A DNA stretch of 25,284 nt from Desertivirga sp966211215 (lineage in GTDB: Bacteria > Bacteroidota > Bacteroidia > Sphingobacteriales > Sphingobacteriaceae). Positions 22,829 through 25,284 of this stretch are shown here, in pieces. The position numbers were made by a program, and so were the translations under genes. The notes under the pieces were generated by a model, which saw only the letters and a program-made list of their open reading frames with translations, ran no database searches and was not told where the DNA came from. Positions within the stretch are counted from its first letter, which is position 1. The number at the start of each line of letters is the position of its first letter. The stretch lies in NCBI GenBank assembly GCA_966211215.1, contig CBIHNR010000070.1, positions 1 to 25,284 on the forward strand. The letters run 5' to 3'.

Positions 22829-22855
22829 TGTGGATAAGTTTTTGAGTTTTCCACA
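22829..22855. promoter_or_regulatory. Inverted pair of DnaA-box-like sites in the ctpA-murQ spacer
   Basis: TGTGGATAA (22829-22837) is the exact reverse complement of the consensus DnaA box TTATCCACA. TTTTCCACA (22847-22855) is a one-mismatch box in the opposite orientation, so the two face each other 9 nt apart. They lie in the 248-bp spacer between divergent genes, which holds no gene. No further exact box was found there. The site could be a DnaA-regulated promoter, a minor titration site or part of a larger origin region. Confidence 0.4.
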
Positions 22856-22996
22856 CTTCGCAGAGCGATTTCACATTTTAGGCTGTCTTGCTGATTGGCT
22901 TTTACTTAAAATCTCTTACTAAAGTTTCCAAAGCTTTTTCCTGATTCCACCTCCCATTTTACCTCATATTTCGCCTTTATTTCAGACCTTTGTTAT

Positions 22997-23809
22997 ATGG
23001 AAAGAACGACTGAACAGGACTCATTGTATACCGGCCTCGAAAAAATGCCGGTAGAAAGCGTACTTCGCGGAATTAACAATGAAGATAAGACTGTTCCTTT
23101 TGCCATTGAAAAAGCTATTCCCCAAATTGAAAAGCTAGTTCTTGCAATAACAGATAAAATGAAAGCCGGGGGAAGATTATTCTATATCGGCGCTGGCACT
23201 AGTGGCAGATTGGGGATTGTGGACGCGTCTGAATGCCCCCCTACTTATGGCGTTCCATTTGATTGGGTAATTGGGATAATTGCCGGCGGTGATGGTGCAA
23301 TCCGCAAAGCGGTGGAATTTGCGGAAGACGACCGCGAACAAGCCTGGAAAGATTTACAAGCATATAACATATCAAACAAAGATGTATTAGTGGGCATTGC
23401 AGCTTCAGGAACCACACCATATGTAATTGGCGGTTTACAGAAAGCCAACGAAGCAGGCCTTGTTACAGGCTGCATTGTTTGCAACCAGGGGAGCCCTATT
23501 GCTGCTGAAGCCAAAATCCCGGTTGAAGTAGTTGTTGGCCCCGAATTCGTAACTGGCTCAACTCGGATGAAATCGGGCACAGCGCAAAAGCTCGTCCTTA
23601 ATATGATTAGCACAACTGTGATGATTCAGCTTGGCAGGGTTAAAGGGAACAAAATGTTCGATATGCAGTTGACTAATAATAAACTGATAAATCGTGCTGT
23701 AAATATGGTGATTGAAGCAACTGGCGTAGATAAACAAACGGCGCAAAAACTGCTGGATAAACATGGGAATGTACGTGCTGCAGTGGAGGCTTATAAAGAA
23801 GGACTTTAA
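22997..23809 (+). CDS. murQ: N-acetylmuramic acid 6-phosphate etherase MurQ
   Basis: The 270-residue SIS-domain protein has GAGTSGRLG (65-73), DASECPPTYG with E79 (the position of the E. coli catalytic Glu83), and the second family signature EFVTGSTRMKSGTAQK. The C-terminal helical/UBA-like tail contains ATGVDKQTAQKLLDKHGNVR. It is somewhat shorter than the 298-residue E. coli enzyme, mainly at the N-terminus, but all core motifs are present. Family knowledge: it cleaves the D-lactyl ether of MurNAc-6-phosphate to give GlcNAc-6-phosphate in peptidoglycan recycling. No MurNAc kinase or PTS gene adjoins it; kinase (AnmK/MurK) would have to be encoded elsewhere. It is followed within 35 nt by a conserved hypothetical gene. 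Confidence 0.96.
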   Translation: MERTTEQDSLYTGLEKMPVESVLRGINNEDKTVPFAIEKAIPQIEKLVLAITDKMKAGGRLFYIGAGTSGRLGIVDASECPPTYGVPFDWVIGIIAGGDGAIRKAVEFAEDDREQAWKDLQAYNISNKDVLVGIAASGTTPYVIGGLQKANEAGLVTGCIVCNQGSPIAAEAKIPVEVVVGPEFVTGSTRMKSGTAQKLVLNMISTTVMIQLGRVKGNKMFDMQLTNNKLINRAVNMVIEATGVDKQTAQKLLDKHGNVRAAVEAYKEGL

Positions 23810-23844
23810 AAATATACTCTTTATGAAAGAGAAAGGAGGGGATG

Positions 23845-24411
23845 ATGCACGAAATTGAACCATACTATCGCTGGCGCGATGATTATGTAGCAGCTGAAGA
23901 CGAACGTTCTCCATTTTATCAGACTGAATACAGCGAATTCGAGTTTGACAAGATGATCTATAATTACTATATCCATCCGCAATGGGATTATTTTGGGTCG
24001 CAGACTCTCTATATGAAGATCTTGTATGCCGATTACGACCGCCAGTACGCCATTATTGAATTCATTGGGGAATGGAACGACACCCTTTATAATGACATCA
24101 TGCTTTTAAAGCGCGAAATCCTGGAACTGATGATACATGAGGGCATTAATAAATTTATTCTTATTGGCGAAAACGTACTTAATTTTCATTCTTCTGATGA
24201 TTCATATTACGAAGAATGGTTTCAGGATGTTGAAGACGGCTGGATTGCAGGAGTAAATTTCCGCGAACACGTAGTTGATGAGTTTAAACGGAATAATATC
24301 GATTATTACATCAATTTCGGCGGCAGCCTTGATGAAATGGCATGGCGCAACTTAAAACCTATCCAATTTTTCAAGAAAGTAGAAGAGCAGCTTACCAAAC
24401 GTTTGACGTAA
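23845..24411 (+). CDS. Conserved hypothetical acidic protein, MurQ-linked
   Basis: This 188-residue soluble protein is rich in Asp, Glu, Tyr and Trp (EPYYRWRDDYVAAEDERSPF, NYYIHPQWDYFGSQTLY). Its central strand-helix pattern (QYAIIEFIGEWNDTLYNDIM, then INKFILIGENVLNFH) is reminiscent of an alpha/beta STAS-like fold, but no defining motif is seen. Two in-frame ATGs are adjacent (23842 and 23845). I chose 23845 because the AGGAGG at 23834-23839 is then 5 nt away, whereas 23842 leaves only 2 nt. Such a strong Shine-Dalgarno sequence stands out, since the neighbours have none. It lies 35 nt after murQ and 46 nt before the Bax-inhibitor-like gene, so it is probably co-transcribed. The function is unknown, but conservation in Bacteroidota is likely (recollection). 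Confidence 0.85.
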   Translation: MHEIEPYYRWRDDYVAAEDERSPFYQTEYSEFEFDKMIYNYYIHPQWDYFGSQTLYMKILYADYDRQYAIIEFIGEWNDTLYNDIMLLKREILELMIHEGINKFILIGENVLNFHSSDDSYYEEWFQDVEDGWIAGVNFREHVVDEFKRNNIDYYINFGGSLDEMAWRNLKPIQFFKKVEEQLTKRLT

Positions 24412-24457
24412 AAAGATTTTTTCCTACCTTCCAGCGTTCATCTAAACTTTTAGAAAC

Positions 24458-25183
24458 TTGGAAAATTCAAATTATCAGTACGAGAACGTAATTCAGCTCG
24501 ATGACGCTGTAAGTTCTAAAAAATTCATGGCATCTGTATTTCTATGGATGTTTGTAGCCTTAGGCATTTCTGCAGGATTAGCATATTGGTTTGCGAGTAC
24601 ACCTTCCCTTTTAAGCTTGCTTGTAGACTTTGATGCCGGACAAACTACAATTTTAGGAAAAGTTGCAATGTTTGCTCCACTTGGCTTTGTCCTGTTAATG
24701 TCCTATGGATTTCATAAACTATCTTATCCGGCATTAATTGGGCTGTTTGTTACTTATGCAGCCATAACAGGAGTTAGCTTAAGCTTTATCCTGCTTATTT
24801 ATACCGCCTCATCAGTTTTCGGCTGTTTTATTACCGCATCTTTGTTATTCGGAGTTATGGCAATTGCGGGCTACACAACCAACCAAGACTTAACTAAATT
24901 CGGATCAATCCTATTCATGTTATTGATTGGCCTAATCATTGCATCGGTTGTGAACTGGTTTATGAACAGCGAACAGTTGGGATACATCATCAGCTTTGCT
25001 GGCGTCGCTATTTTTGTTGGCTTAACTGCTTATGATGTCCAAAAACTAAAACGCATCGGAGAGGGTGCCGCTTACGAAGGTGCCGACCTTAACAAAATGT
25101 CTATTTTAGGAGCTTTAACCCTTTATCTCGATTTCATTAACTTATTCCTTTTTCTTTTAAGATTATTCGGAAGAAGAAAATAA
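24458..25183 (+). CDS. Bax inhibitor-1/YccA-family membrane protein
   Basis: The 241-residue protein has seven predicted hydrophobic segments, beginning FMASVFLWMFVALGISAGLAY (about 23-43) and continuing through the G-Y/F-rich helices LGFVLLMSYGFHKLS and LIGLIIASVVNWFM. The family's conserved end is VGLTAYDVQKLKRIGEGA, followed by ALTLYLDFINLFLFLLRLFG. The Asp of the TAYD motif and the LYLDFINLF block identify the BI-1/YetJ/YccA family, whose bacterial members are pH-sensitive calcium leak channels or modulators of FtsH. The start is TTG at 24458: the frame upstream lacks ATG, and the first in-frame ATG (FMASV) would remove the typical ENxNYQYEN leader that Bacteroidota homologues carry (recollection). 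A hairpin terminator follows. Confidence 0.93.
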   Translation: MENSNYQYENVIQLDDAVSSKKFMASVFLWMFVALGISAGLAYWFASTPSLLSLLVDFDAGQTTILGKVAMFAPLGFVLLMSYGFHKLSYPALIGLFVTYAAITGVSLSFILLIYTASSVFGCFITASLLFGVMAIAGYTTNQDLTKFGSILFMLLIGLIIASVVNWFMNSEQLGYIISFAGVAIFVGLTAYDVQKLKRIGEGAAYEGADLNKMSILGALTLYLDFINLFLFLLRLFGRRK

Positions 25184-25200
25184 TCATACAAAACTCATAA

Positions 25201-25232
25201 AGAAAGGCATCGCCGACCAGCGATGCCTTTCT
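25201..25232 (+). terminator. Intrinsic terminator after the BI-1 gene
   Basis: AGAAAGGCATCGC (25201-25213) and GCGATGCCTTTCT (25220-25232) form a perfect 13-bp stem with a 6-nt loop, 17 bp after the stop, followed by TATTTG. The T-run is short but the stem is strong. Confidence 0.8.
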
Positions 25233-25284
25233 TATTTGCATTTCATCCGTAATTGTTGCATTTTTGCATCGCTTATTCAGAAAG

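Noticed and set aside
23245..23613. 122-codon leftward open frame
   Set aside because: It is antisense to the MurQ catalytic core, which has all its signature motifs.

Overview
The window looks like the chromosome of a Bacteroidota bacterium, most likely of the family Sphingobacteriaceae (Pedobacter/Mucilaginibacter-like). This is inferred from the protein flavour (Era, Der, S41 peptidase, MurQ, Bax-inhibitor-1 homologue), from AT-rich leaders that mostly lack Shine-Dalgarno sequences, from the TAnnTTTG-type -7 element in front of the tRNA cluster, and from intergenic palindromes of a type familiar in this group. The right third (about 17.8-25.2 kb) is conserved core genome. The left two thirds (1-17.8 kb) is accessory.

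Left island (1-5.7 kb). A leftward operon encodes two tandem 184-residue phage-tail-collar/microcystin-dependent-type proteins, a periplasmic-binding-fold protein without a signal peptide, and a formyltransferase-fold enzyme cut by the window edge. Divergent from it, a tightly packed rightward operon encodes a NodU/CmcH-type O-carbamoyltransferase, an aspartyl/prolyl-hydroxylase-type Fe(II)/2-oxoglutarate oxygenase and a small HExxH metalloprotein. Together they look like a tailoring or modification locus of unknown product.

Middle (5.7-9.2 kb). There is a lineage-restricted hypothetical protein, a 1.1-kb gene-poor stretch with a MITE-like element (near-perfect 17-bp terminal inverted repeats) that encloses an intergenic palindrome, and a phytanoyl-CoA-dioxygenase-type oxygenase.

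Membrane-active locus (9.2-17.8 kb). Two adjacent long-helix proteins resemble two-component alpha-helical pore-forming toxins; the second ends in a ricin-type beta-trefoil. Convergent to them is a leftward operon of a small beta-rich protein, a secreted probable beta-barrel and a class-3 lipase. Divergent again is a pair consisting of a YdjI-like SPFH protein fused to a GYF_2 domain and a double-zinc-ribbon, C-terminally anchored membrane protein. The arrangement suggests one functional module that acts on membranes (toxin, lipase, and membrane sensing or repair). I consider this and the collar/formyltransferase/carbamoyltransferase island the best candidates for undescribed systems.

Core region. 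A leftward tRNA cluster holds three tRNA-Glu(UUC), two initiator tRNA-fMet(CAU) and two tRNA-fMet-derived fragments, and was made by a tandem duplication with a 336-bp period. It shares a perfectly symmetric, overlapping divergent promoter with era. Then come era, der, a perfect 29-bp hairpin terminator, a convergent ctpA-type peptidase gene, a divergent intergenic region with two inverted DnaA-box-like sites, and murQ followed by a conserved hypothetical gene and a Bax-inhibitor-1/YccA gene starting at TTG.
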